NCBI GenBank assembly: GCA_947589095.1
Contig: CANQBX010000033.1
Coordinates: 1-40,009, forward strand
Direction of reading: 5' to 3'
DNA from: an uncultured Lachnospiraceae bacterium
GTDB taxonomy: Bacteria > Bacillota > Clostridia > Lachnospirales > Lachnospiraceae
Length of the DNA stretch: 40,009 nt
Positions 24,951 to 33,549 of the stretch are shown here, one piece after another. The position numbers were made by a program, and so were the translations under genes. The first letter of the stretch is position 1, and each line of letters begins with the position of its first letter. A model generated the notes under the pieces. It saw nothing but the letters and a program-made list of their open reading frames with translations, was not told the origin of the DNA and did not search any database.

Positions 24951-25958
24951 TTACATTTTTATTCCCGAACTGCTCAGACTCTCTACGAAGCCCTTCTGGA
25001 CGAAGAGGTAGAGGATGAGCAGGGGGGCGATCACCATCAGGGTGCCGGTGGCGACGATGCAGTTGGTGTAGCCGATGCTGGCGCCGCCCTGGATCTTAAG
25101 CACATTCTGGAAATACTGTCCCAACCGGTCCGCGATCCTCGTCAGCTGGATGGAGAGCAGTTCCACATTTCCCAAAAACATCGAGGAATAGAAGCCGTCA
25201 GTCCACTGCCATACGAAGGCGAACAGGAAGCAGGATGTCAGGATCGGCTTCGCGTCCGGGAGCATGATGCTGAAAAATGTCCGGAGCGTTCCGCAGCCGT
25301 CCACGTAAGCCGCCTCCTCCAGTTCAAACGGAATATTGCGGAAGAACTGGCGGATCAGGAAGATATACAGCCCGTTCTTCAGTCCCATGCAGCCCGCGCT
25401 CATCATGTAGTACGGAAGCACCGAACCGCGCAGGTTCAGCGTGGATCCCGTCGTCGCCTTGAAGATTCCCAGGATATCGAAGAACCGGAAATGCAGATGC
25501 AGCGAGGTGGCGACGGTCTGCGGCGGGATCACGATCATGAGCAGCACGCAGGCAAACCAGAAATTCTTAAGCGGGAACTTAAAGCGCGCAAAGCCGTAGC
25601 CCACCAGCGTGCAGACCGCGATCTGAAGAAACGCGATCGACAGCGAGATGAACAGGGTGTTCATAAACGCCTTCCCGTATCCCATGAAATCCGCGGCCAG
25701 CTGGTAATTCGCCGCGGTCACATGCAGCGGCACGTTCACGACCAGCGGGTTATACAGATCGCTCTCCTTCATCAGGCTGATGGACAGCTTGTTCAGGATC
25801 GGCTGCAGGATCAGGAAGCACATTCCGAACAGCAGGAAGGCCCGAATGATCCGCACGCAGATGCCCATGACCGTCTTCTTAAGCAGATAGCCTTCGGACA
25901 TGCGGTTGCGCTCCCAGAAATTGTTGTTCTTCTTAATCTTACCTGCCGCTTTACTCAT
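24951..25958 (-). CDS. Sugar ABC importer permease, MalG type
   Basis: A 335-residue membrane protein with about six transmembrane segments and the ATPase-contact EAA loop EEAAYVDGCGTLRTFFSIMLP in its C-terminal half, which defines the MalG/LacG class. It pairs with the MalF-type permease upstream; the ATG at 25958 overlaps that gene by 8 bases. The pair moves a sugar delivered by the lipoprotein encoded next. No ATPase gene is near, so a shared MsmK-like ATPase encoded elsewhere probably drives it. The extracytoplasmic segment after the first helix is fairly long. Confidence 0.88.
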   Translation of the reverse strand: MSKAAGKIKKNNNFWERNRMSEGYLLKKTVMGICVRIIRAFLLFGMCFLILQPILNKLSISLMKESDLYNPLVVNVPLHVTAANYQLAADFMGYGKAFMNTLFISLSIAFLQIAVCTLVGYGFARFKFPLKNFWFACVLLMIVIPPQTVATSLHLHFRFFDILGIFKATTGSTLNLRGSVLPYYMMSAGCMGLKNGLYIFLIRQFFRNIPFELEEAAYVDGCGTLRTFFSIMLPDAKPILTSCFLFAFVWQWTDGFYSSMFLGNVELLSIQLTRIADRLGQYFQNVLKIQGGASIGYTNCIVATGTLMVIAPLLILYLFVQKGFVESLSSSGIKM

Positions 25959-26883
25959 AGTAATACACCACCTTCGACAAGAATAACGCGCATAGGCCGA
26001 TCGCCGCGCCGACGATCACAAAATAGATCCAGGCCATTGCGGAGGAGAAACCGTAGTCCAGATACAAAGTCATCTGTTCCGTGATCATCTCCATGACCTC
26101 ACTGTCGGTCCGCATACAGAAGTCGACGATCGTATAAACCACATTGACTAAAAGCATGGAGCTGATCATCGGGAAGGTGATCTTCCAGAGGCTCTCCCAT
26201 GCGGTACAGCCCTCAATATCCGCCGCCTCATACATACTCTCGGAGATCGTCTGCAGGGCCGAGAGGAAGATCAGGATCTGGATGCCGGAGGAGATGGCCA
26301 CGTCGTAAATGCCGTCCACGACCTCGAATACGGTCTCGAAGACCCTGCTTCCCACGCCGCTGGTCACCAGGATGTTCTCGATCGCGGCGGTAATGCTGGT
26401 GTCGCTGTTGGCGCTCTGCTGGATCGTCTCCTGCAGGCCGGCCAGCAGCGTATTGTCATATTCCACGCCCAGGATGACGCCGGAGGAAATGATCACCGGC
26501 AGGAAGAACACGGCTCGTACAAATGCCCTCCCCCTGAACTTCTGGTTCAGGATCAGCGCCACGAAGAAGCTGAATACCAGAACCGCTATGGTATTGACCA
26601 CCATCTTCCCCAGCTCCTCCGTCAGGAGCCGGTTGAAATCCGGATCGATCAGAAACGCCTTTTTGTAGTTCTCGATCCCGTTAAAGACCGGCTGAAAGCC
26701 GCTTGTGCTGACATTGACCGTACTGAGGCTCATATACAGCGACTGGAACAGAGGTTTCACCATAAAGAGCAGAAAGCCTACAATAAACGGGCTTATGAAC
26801 AGATAACCGGATATGGCTTTCCGTTTCTGAAGACCTGCCGGTTTTTTCTTCTTCTTCATATTCTTCACCGTTCCTTTCTCCAT
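25951..26883 (-). CDS. Sugar ABC importer permease, MalF type, with enlarged outer loop
   Basis: A 310-residue permease with a Lys-rich N-terminus, about six transmembrane helices and the EAA loop YEAADIEGCTAWESLWKITFP. Between the helix near AVFFLPVIISSGVILGV and the next helix lies an unusual segment of about 55 residues, including ANSDTSITAAIENILVTSG, larger than the outer loop of most MalF/UgpA-type subunits. It starts 4 bases after the DUF5696 gene stop and overlaps the MalG-type gene. An alternative start at Met9 is possible. It forms the channel with the MalG-type partner; the enlarged loop may contact the membrane-bound protein encoded upstream (inference). Confidence 0.85.
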   Translation of the reverse strand: MEKGTVKNMKKKKKPAGLQKRKAISGYLFISPFIVGFLLFMVKPLFQSLYMSLSTVNVSTSGFQPVFNGIENYKKAFLIDPDFNRLLTEELGKMVVNTIAVLVFSFFVALILNQKFRGRAFVRAVFFLPVIISSGVILGVEYDNTLLAGLQETIQQSANSDTSITAAIENILVTSGVGSRVFETVFEVVDGIYDVAISSGIQILIFLSALQTISESMYEAADIEGCTAWESLWKITFPMISSMLLVNVVYTIVDFCMRTDSEVMEMITEQMTLYLDYGFSSAMAWIYFVIVGAAIGLCALFLSKVVYYYE

Positions 26884-26887
26884 CCGT

Positions 26888-29491
26888 TTATTGTCTCACC
26901 GCTACGTAATCCCTGGCCGGAACGTTCGTGCCGTCCTCCGCCCGGTAATCTTCATAGCTGTAGTTCACATAGACCTTCGTGCCGTCCTCGTAGGAGGTGC
27001 AGGTCACCATATCCGTCAGGTACTTATGATCCGTCATCCTCTGGTTAAAGGTGTGGCCGAGTTCGCTGTTATAGCGGTTATAGATCTCCGCTGCCTTATC
27101 TTTCCAGGAATCGTAACCGGCGCCGAAATACTTCGTGTAGTTCGTCGACTGGATCGCGAAGGCGGTCTCCTTCATGAAGGTAAATGCCAGCCCCGCGCCG
27201 TATTCCGCCGATTTCAGCAGTTCGTTCTCGTAATCCTGCACCAGGTTCAGAGGCTCGCCGGTGTAATTGGCGAAGCCGTGGACCGCCAGCTGGTAGAACG
27301 GCACCATCCGGTCAAGGATCGTGTACTCTGAGCCGCCCAGGTCCATGTTCGTGATCATGTCGGCGTAAGGCATCGCGTAGTCATTTCCCTCGTTGATCAT
27401 GATGCCCTCTCCCGCCTGCTTCGCCTTCTCGAACTTGCTGACCTGCACGGCCACCTGCTTCTGCCTGGTCTGCAGGTCCGTCTCATCGAAATCGGAGGAG
27501 ACCTCGCTTCCCATATTCCGGAAGGATACGCCGGCGCCGTTTGCCGCCGCGTAGCCGATCAGGTTATCCGCCATCTTGTCAATGTTCTCATGGCTCAGCA
27601 GGTAGTAAGGATCTTCGTAATCCATCTGTCCGAAGGTGATCTTCGAATAATCGTAAAGCTCCACCCTCTCCTGGCTCGCCAGACGCGCCGCGTCCGTAAA
27701 TACGATGAAGCCGTTCAGGATATTGCTGTTATAGGCGTAGTCGGTGACGCCGTCCAGATAAAGCTCCACGCCGTTATCTTTCGCGTAGCTGATCAGCGAC
27801 TTCAGCGCTTTCGTGCCGCCCAGCGCGGAGACCGGTTTGATCTTCGTAAACAGCTTCTGCTTTATGCCGCCGTTGGCCCAGCCGGAAAGCTTGACGTACA
27901 GATTCCCGAAGCCGGCGTTCTGCAGATTGGAAAGGATCTCCTGCGCCTCCGTAAAGCTGGTGAGTTTGATCGGCTTATCGACCGGGACGCCAAGAACCTG
28001 CTCCACCTTATCCACCGCGCCCAACAGTTCGATCGCGGCCGGCGCGCTGCCGTCCGCCAGAGGCGTAAACTGCTCCGGATGCTTCGCGGCCAGATAATCG
28101 TGGTAGACATCCGCCAGTTCCACATAGCTGCCGGTATCCGCGAAGCGGTAGCGCTGCACCAGACTTTCATCCGGAAGCTCCTCCTCGTAGACGAACATCA
28201 TGCCGTTATAGCGGTCGCCCACGTCGTACTGCTCGCGGTGGCTCATGCTGTAGACCGCGTTCACGTAATTATAGCTGTTCGTCTTGCCGCTCACGTCCGC
28301 CTGAATGGATGCGTAGGCTGCGCCGTCCTCCAGCATGCAGAGGAAGGAATTGTCTCCCTTGCTGACGCCGAACACGCCGTAATACGCCATCGTGTCATGT
28401 ACCAGCGCCTTGCGGTTGGTCGCCATATCCCAGCCGTAGAGGTTCGCGTAGTAGTTGCTCTGCGCGATCTTGCCGTTGTTGAAATTGATCAGCGCGCCGC
28501 CGCCTTCCGGCACCAGCAGATAGCCCTGCTCATCGACGCCGCCCGCCCCGAAATACGGCAGGATCGTCATCGTGTAGATCGGATAGTCGCTTAAGAACTC
28601 GATATCGCCCATGGGGACCTCGACCACCAGGTCGTCGCCCTCCAGCCGGTAGATCATGCTGATATTGAAAACTGCCTGCTTGCGCGTGCTGCCGGCGCTG
28701 CCCAGTTCCCTGTCCTCCAGATACTCCTCGTAGGTATAGCCGACCGATTCAAAGATCTGCTGCATCTTATTGCGGATATTCTCCGTCGCGTTCTCGCGGA
28801 TCACATAGCAGACCTGCGTTTCCAAGATCGGATAGCTGGCCAGAAGTTCATCCTTCTTCTCCTGATCGCGCTTGCTTAAATTGTTGATGTCATATTCCTT
28901 ATAGTACTGGTTCACCATGACTGCGTCGGATTTGCTCATCAGCGCCTGATAGGCTTCCATCCGCTCCTTCGGGATCACCGGCGGGATAACGAATTCCTTC
29001 TCCAGCTTGCCGATGGTGTAGTTGACGCGGATGGAGTCGGCCGACGGCTCAATCTCGTAGATCTGGTTCTCCATACTGTAATCATAGTTGTTAAAGATCG
29101 TATCGACGCCGTTCGTTGTACTGTAGACCATCATCAGCGTGGACTGCAGGTTTCCCTTCTCCAGCGTCAGCGCCTTCGGGTCGTCGGCCGCGTCCGGCGG
29201 ATTCGAATACCAGACCATGCCCGTATCCTTCACCGTCAGCGAAAACTGGGTCGTCGCCGAATCCATCACGAACTTCAGCCGGTCATTCTCCAGTACGATC
29301 TCCTGTTCTTCGCCCTCATAGGCGTTGGCCCGGATGATCTCTTCCTCCTCCGGCGTCTCCTGGTAGAGCATGATATACGCGAAGAGGCCACCAATGACTA
29401 AGAGGATCAGGAAGGGACCGATCAGGCTTTTCAGCCGGCTTACAACGGCTTCCTTCAGCTCTGCATTCTTGACTGCTTTGTCTTTCTTCAT
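26888..29491 (-). CDS. DUF5696-type membrane-anchored protein, possible glycosidase-like fold
   Basis: An 867-residue protein with a single N-terminal transmembrane segment (about 22-44) and a large outer part. The first half is beta-rich (YGVFGVSKGDNSFLCMLEDG). The second half reads as alternating strands and helices of a barrel: NLYVKLSGWANGG, GVELYLDGVTDYAY, GAGVSFRNMGSEV and GIMINEGNDYAMPYADMITN. Acidic residues after these strands would suit a catalytic or sugar-binding site. I recognise it as the uncharacterised DUF5696 type that occurs with sugar ABC genes; the hydrolase-like fold is inference. It starts 16 bases after the Yip1-family gene and precedes the second permease pair. A role in trimming or presenting glycans to the importers is plausible but unproven. 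Confidence 0.72.
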   Translation of the reverse strand: MKKDKAVKNAELKEAVVSRLKSLIGPFLILLVIGGLFAYIMLYQETPEEEEIIRANAYEGEEQEIVLENDRLKFVMDSATTQFSLTVKDTGMVWYSNPPDAADDPKALTLEKGNLQSTLMMVYSTTNGVDTIFNNYDYSMENQIYEIEPSADSIRVNYTIGKLEKEFVIPPVIPKERMEAYQALMSKSDAVMVNQYYKEYDINNLSKRDQEKKDELLASYPILETQVCYVIRENATENIRNKMQQIFESVGYTYEEYLEDRELGSAGSTRKQAVFNISMIYRLEGDDLVVEVPMGDIEFLSDYPIYTMTILPYFGAGGVDEQGYLLVPEGGGALINFNNGKIAQSNYYANLYGWDMATNRKALVHDTMAYYGVFGVSKGDNSFLCMLEDGAAYASIQADVSGKTNSYNYVNAVYSMSHREQYDVGDRYNGMMFVYEEELPDESLVQRYRFADTGSYVELADVYHDYLAAKHPEQFTPLADGSAPAAIELLGAVDKVEQVLGVPVDKPIKLTSFTEAQEILSNLQNAGFGNLYVKLSGWANGGIKQKLFTKIKPVSALGGTKALKSLISYAKDNGVELYLDGVTDYAYNSNILNGFIVFTDAARLASQERVELYDYSKITFGQMDYEDPYYLLSHENIDKMADNLIGYAAANGAGVSFRNMGSEVSSDFDETDLQTRQKQVAVQVSKFEKAKQAGEGIMINEGNDYAMPYADMITNMDLGGSEYTILDRMVPFYQLAVHGFANYTGEPLNLVQDYENELLKSAEYGAGLAFTFMKETAFAIQSTNYTKYFGAGYDSWKDKAAEIYNRYNSELGHTFNQRMTDHKYLTDMVTCTSYEDGTKVYVNYSYEDYRAEDGTNVPARDYVAVRQ

Positions 29492-29507
29492 GGTTCTCCC
29501 CTCCCCG

Positions 29508-30164
29508 TCACATTCGGAACAAGATTTCCCGTCCGATGGAAATGAAATACACGACGCCGGAACTGATCATGCTGAAGAACAAAAGCAGGATGAACACCAT
29601 CACCAGCATGGCGACGATCGTAGCGAACGAAAACCCGATGGTCTTCGCCAATGTGTACTCATGGATCTCCATCATCGCGCATATGAACAAAGCCACCGCC
29701 CATACCAGGGAAAGCGTACTTAACACCGTGTAGAACTCCGCCTCTTCCACCGTGACCATATTGCTGAAAACGATCAGCGGAAACTGGACCAGCGGGTAAG
29801 GCGTCATCGCGTAGCAGGACGCCATATAGATCTGCGACAGCCGCCCTTTTCCGTCGAACAGCGTCGTCAGGCCCCAGTTTCCTACGCACCACAGGGCCAG
29901 CGGGAACAGGATGCTGGCGATGTAGAGGAAAATATTGATGCGGTCCCAGTTCACCCGCACAAAGATGAAGCTGGTAAACTGAAGCTGCATGATCCGCGCC
30001 AGCACCGTCAGAAACAGGATCGTGTTGGCCGCCGCGATCGACCCGCGCTTCTCATGGGTCAGGTCCCAGAACCCGTCCAGAGGATGGGTACAGCAGTACA
30101 ATGCGAAGCGCAGCGTTGACAGATAATGATTCGAATGGATTTTCTCTTTCAGCGTCGCTATCAT
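29508..30164 (-). CDS. Yip1-family multispanning membrane protein
   Basis: A 218-residue protein with a short hydrophilic N-terminus containing CCTHPLDGFWDLTHEKRG and about five transmembrane helices, typical of bacterial Yip1-domain proteins. No enzyme motif is visible. Its start overlaps the stop of the NHL/TPR gene by 4 bases (ATGA), and the DUF5696 gene follows 16 bases later, so all three are made together. By position it may be a membrane scaffold for the two large anchored proteins. Function unknown. Confidence 0.78.
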   Translation of the reverse strand: MIATLKEKIHSNHYLSTLRFALYCCTHPLDGFWDLTHEKRGSIAAANTILFLTVLARIMQLQFTSFIFVRVNWDRINIFLYIASILFPLALWCVGNWGLTTLFDGKGRLSQIYMASCYAMTPYPLVQFPLIVFSNMVTVEEAEFYTVLSTLSLVWAVALFICAMMEIHEYTLAKTIGFSFATIVAMLVMVFILLLFFSMISSGVVYFISIGREILFRM

Positions 30165-31672
30165 GACTGCCTCCCTTTCTTTAACTCGAAGTAATCCGAA
30201 GTGTCGATCTCGTGCTTAATCTTCCGGATCCGTCCGACCAGAAGCGGTACGCACAGAACCGCGAACAACAACAGGAAGATGATCAGGATATGTTCCTCCA
30301 CCCACTGCTTGCGGTACTGCTTGAACGCCTTGGAATAGTTGTCTTCGTCGTATTTTAACTTGAAGTAGTCCATGGCTTCCTTATACCGTCCCTGCCGCAG
30401 AAGCGAGCGGCCGATGCCGATGTAGGCCAGGTCGCAGTTGCCGTTTAAGTCCATGACCTTCTGCCAGGACTCGCCGGACTCCGTATAGTATCCGTCCTGG
30501 AACTGCTCGATGGCCTGATAGATCAGGCTGCCGTACTCCGTGGGCGTGAACAGGGTCAGGCTGGCGTCGATGGAATCCAGTACCAGCAGATCGTGTCCCA
30601 TATGTTCGAGTGCCGCCGGCTGGCGGAAATAGCCGTCCATATTGCCGGCGCCGCCGAAGGCGTAGAGCATCCGGCCCTGATCGTCGTAGGCGAAAAGCCG
30701 GCCTCTGGTCTTATCCAGACCCACGTAGACCTTGTTATCCAGTGCCGTGATATCCACGAAGAGCGACGGACCGTTATAGCCGCCCGCGTCGTCCCACTCG
30801 ATATCGCCGATCACGTACCAGTCGCCGTTCTCGATCAGGATATCGTTGCCCAGCATATTCAGACGCCGGATGGGATCGGCCGCGCCGGAATCCAGATCGT
30901 CCTCATTCACGTTCATCGTGCAGACGAAGACGAAGCCTTCCGGATCGATATAGACATTGTCATACTCCGTGGGCACGAAGGATTCCATCTGCGCCCTCTG
31001 TTCCTGGGTCGCCAGCCTCTTCCAGATGTAGTCCGTCCAGTCGTAGATGACCTTGGTGGCTCCCACGAATCCGGAGAACTGGCCGTCATTTTCAAATTTG
31101 ATCAGGCCCTGGTTCACATTGGTGGCGATGCAGTAGACGCGCCCCGCCGTATCCACGGAAAGCTTGGTCGGCGTAAAGACGTCCTTGTTGCTGAAGTTGG
31201 AATCGTCCGGCTTCGTGAATTCCATGATGTAGTTCAGATCCATATCCAGCTTCAGGATCCTCTGGTTGCCGCCGTCGCAGATGAACATGTAGCCGTCGTC
31301 CGTCACATCCACATCCGTGGGGCCGGAAAATGTATTCGGCTCCGCCCCGTTGAAACTGTCTATTACACGGGACAGCTCGATCGTATCCTGGTTCACGCGC
31401 TTCAGTTCCAGGATCCGGTTGTTGCCGGTATCGCAGATGTAGATCATATCGCCGATCACGTTCAGTCCCTGAGGGCTCTGAAGCCTTCCCTCAAGTCCCA
31501 TATCCACGGCGGTATACACCTTTTCAACCGTATAAGCGTCGGGAGAATACTGCACATCCCCCCAGTAATCGTAATTGTAGGTATAGCCCTCGTCCGCAAG
31601 CGCCGTCATGGCGGAGGCCAGGGTGAGAAGCATACCGATCAGTAACGCGCCAAATCGTCTTGTCTTCTTCAT
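30161..31672 (-). CDS. Surface NHL-propeller/TPR protein with C-terminal membrane anchor
   Basis: A 503-residue protein. A signal peptide (about 1-26, ending TALADEG) leads to an NHL-type beta-propeller (about 60-380) with repeated GL-VIGDMIYICDTGNNRI-like blades, for example VDVTDDGYMFICDGGNQRI. Next come TPR-like helices (about 385-445; YIGIGRSLLRQGRYKEAMDYF) and a transmembrane helix (about 462-480) with a basic cytoplasmic tail. It should face outward. NHL propellers bind proteins, RNA or glycans, and TPR helices bind proteins, so a binding or assembly role fits best. The gene starts 12 bases after the MalG-type permease stop and overlaps the Yip1-family gene. Confidence 0.8.
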   Translation of the reverse strand: MKKTRRFGALLIGMLLTLASAMTALADEGYTYNYDYWGDVQYSPDAYTVEKVYTAVDMGLEGRLQSPQGLNVIGDMIYICDTGNNRILELKRVNQDTIELSRVIDSFNGAEPNTFSGPTDVDVTDDGYMFICDGGNQRILKLDMDLNYIMEFTKPDDSNFSNKDVFTPTKLSVDTAGRVYCIATNVNQGLIKFENDGQFSGFVGATKVIYDWTDYIWKRLATQEQRAQMESFVPTEYDNVYIDPEGFVFVCTMNVNEDDLDSGAADPIRRLNMLGNDILIENGDWYVIGDIEWDDAGGYNGPSLFVDITALDNKVYVGLDKTRGRLFAYDDQGRMLYAFGGAGNMDGYFRQPAALEHMGHDLLVLDSIDASLTLFTPTEYGSLIYQAIEQFQDGYYTESGESWQKVMDLNGNCDLAYIGIGRSLLRQGRYKEAMDYFKLKYDEDNYSKAFKQYRKQWVEEHILIIFLLLFAVLCVPLLVGRIRKIKHEIDTSDYFELKKGRQS

Positions 31673-31684
31673 CTTCCACCTCCG

Positions 31685-32590
31685 TCATTCCTTCAGTCCG
31701 GAGCTGGCCATGGTCTCCAGGGTCTGGCTCTCGGAAAGAATGAAGGTTATGATCGGTACGATCATAACGACCACAGTGACAGCCGCCGCCTGCCCGGTAC
31801 GGGCGATACCGCCGCTCTGGATCTGCTGCAGCGCGTAGACCAGGGTCTTCTTCTCCTCGGAGTAGATGAAGGTCGCCGCCCGGTTGTTCCACAGGCTCTG
31901 CACGGAGAAGATGATCAGGGTCAGCCACGCGGGCTTGACGTTCGGCATAACGATCGTAATGAAAATCTTCCACAGGCTGGCGCCGTCGATCTGCGCCGCC
32001 TCGATCAGCGACATCGGAAGTCCCTCCATGAACTGCTTCATCAGGAAGAGTCCGATCGGCGCCGCGAAGGCCGGAACGATGATTGCCCAGTAGGTATCCA
32101 CCCAGCCAAGGGCGTTGATGATCAGGTAGTTGGGGATCGCCGTTACATAGCCGTTGAACATCAGGGCCACGACGACCACATTGAAAAATGTCTTCCCGCC
32201 CGGGAAATCGTACTTGGCCAGCACGAAGGCTCCCATGGAACAGATGATCAGATGGCCGGCCGTACCGACTACCGTGATAAATACGGTGTTGAACGCGTAC
32301 CTGGAGAAGGTCACCCAGGACTTGCCCATCGTCACGAACAGATCCGAGAAGTTGTCGAGCGTCGGGTTCTGCGCGAACAGCTTCGGCGGGAACATAAACA
32401 GCTCATCCAGGGGCTTTAAGGCGCTGTTGACCGCGAACACCAGCGGGAATACCATGGCCAGCGCGACCAGCACCAGGAACAGGTAGACAAAGAAATCTCC
32501 CCAGATCGAACGGTTCGGTTTTCTGCGCTTTAATACTTTCTTATGTACCTGCTGTTTTGTCTCTTTGATCTCTTTATTCTTCTTCGCCAT
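31685..32590 (-). CDS. Sugar ABC importer permease, MalG type
   Basis: A 301-residue permease with about six transmembrane helices, a Lys/Arg-rich N-terminus and the EAA loop IEAAQIDGASLWKIFITIVMP. The end TLETMASSGLKE is typical of MalG/LacG-class subunits. It begins one base after the MalF-type stop. It pairs with the 312-residue permease and is probably served by the 982-residue binding protein at the head of the operon. No ATPase gene is present. Confidence 0.9.
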   Translation of the reverse strand: MAKKNKEIKETKQQVHKKVLKRRKPNRSIWGDFFVYLFLVLVALAMVFPLVFAVNSALKPLDELFMFPPKLFAQNPTLDNFSDLFVTMGKSWVTFSRYAFNTVFITVVGTAGHLIICSMGAFVLAKYDFPGGKTFFNVVVVALMFNGYVTAIPNYLIINALGWVDTYWAIIVPAFAAPIGLFLMKQFMEGLPMSLIEAAQIDGASLWKIFITIVMPNVKPAWLTLIIFSVQSLWNNRAATFIYSEEKKTLVYALQQIQSGGIARTGQAAAVTVVVMIVPIITFILSESQTLETMASSGLKE

Positions 32591-32591
32591 G

Positions 32592-33530
32592 TCACGTTCC
32601 CACCCTTCTTAACAGTCCCTGTACGGCCTTCTTGCAAAGGATCATCACCAGAAATAACAGCGTCGCGATGGCTGAAGCGTAGCCCATCTCGAACCGGGAG
32701 TAACCGTAGTCAAACAGGTGGGTCACGACGGTACGGGCCGCGTAATCCGTGCTGGGGTAGCCGCACAGCGCCATGGTCACGTCGCAGACGCCGAAGGCCT
32801 GAGTGATCGCCATGACCGCGCCGAACAGAAGCATGGGCTTCATGTTGGGCAGGGTGATGTACCACAGCTCCTGCCAGCGGTTCTTCACGCCGTCCATGTA
32901 GCCCGCCTCGAACTGGGAGGAATCCACGCCCTGAAGGCCGGCCACGAAGGAAAGGAACCCGGTGCCGAGGCTCATCCAGAGGATGACGATCATACAGATC
33001 GGAAGCATATATTTGGGATCCACCAGCCACAGGATCGGGGCGTCGATGATGCCCGCGTTCATCAGGAAGGCGTTGACGTATCCGTAAGCGTCTCCACGGA
33101 AGAAAATGGAGAAGATCATGAACACGTTGCCTGCGATGGACGGCGCGTAGAACACGACGACCGCGATGGCCCGCAGGTAGCGGGGCAGTTCATTGATCAG
33201 CCAGGCGAACAGGAAGGACAGGATGTATCCCAACGGCCCGGTGATCACGGCGATCATGAAGGTGTTCTTCACGCCTGTCAGGAAGATATCGTCCTGAAGG
33301 ATCAGGCTGATGTAGTTCTGAAGGCCCACGAAGCGGGGCGGCTCCAGGATATTGTAGTAGGTAAAGCTGAAGAAGATGGAGGTCCCTACCGGCAGGATAT
33401 AAAACATAAAGAACAGGATCGCGTACGGGGCCAGGAAGAAATAGCACATCTTACTCTTCTTTGCTTTTTTCAGCGCCACCTGCAGATTATGGCGGCGAAG
33501 CTCGAAATATTTTCTGATATACTCTGTCAT
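32592..33530 (-). CDS. Sugar ABC importer permease, MalF type
   Basis: A 312-residue permease with about six transmembrane helices, beginning near FFLAPYAILFFMFYILPVG. The EAA-loop equivalent is FEAGYMDGVKNRWQELWYITLP, diverged from the usual EAAxxDG but in the right place. It follows the binding-protein gene by 19 bases and abuts the MalG-type gene, the normal binding protein, MalF, MalG order of sugar importers in Firmicutes. Confidence 0.9.
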   Translation of the reverse strand: MTEYIRKYFELRRHNLQVALKKAKKSKMCYFFLAPYAILFFMFYILPVGTSIFFSFTYYNILEPPRFVGLQNYISLILQDDIFLTGVKNTFMIAVITGPLGYILSFLFAWLINELPRYLRAIAVVVFYAPSIAGNVFMIFSIFFRGDAYGYVNAFLMNAGIIDAPILWLVDPKYMLPICMIVILWMSLGTGFLSFVAGLQGVDSSQFEAGYMDGVKNRWQELWYITLPNMKPMLLFGAVMAITQAFGVCDVTMALCGYPSTDYAARTVVTHLFDYGYSRFEMGYASAIATLLFLVMILCKKAVQGLLRRVGT

Positions 33531-33549
33531 GTTTCCTCTCCTTCCCTTC

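Noticed and set aside
23116-25011. 631-residue plus-strand frame whose start resembles a pentapeptide-repeat protein (FRNSA FRSLV units)
   Set aside because: The 5-residue period is only the 15-bp array read on the other strand. The rest is antisense to the binding lipoprotein, which has a signal peptide, lipobox and ribosome site. No ribosome site supports this frame.
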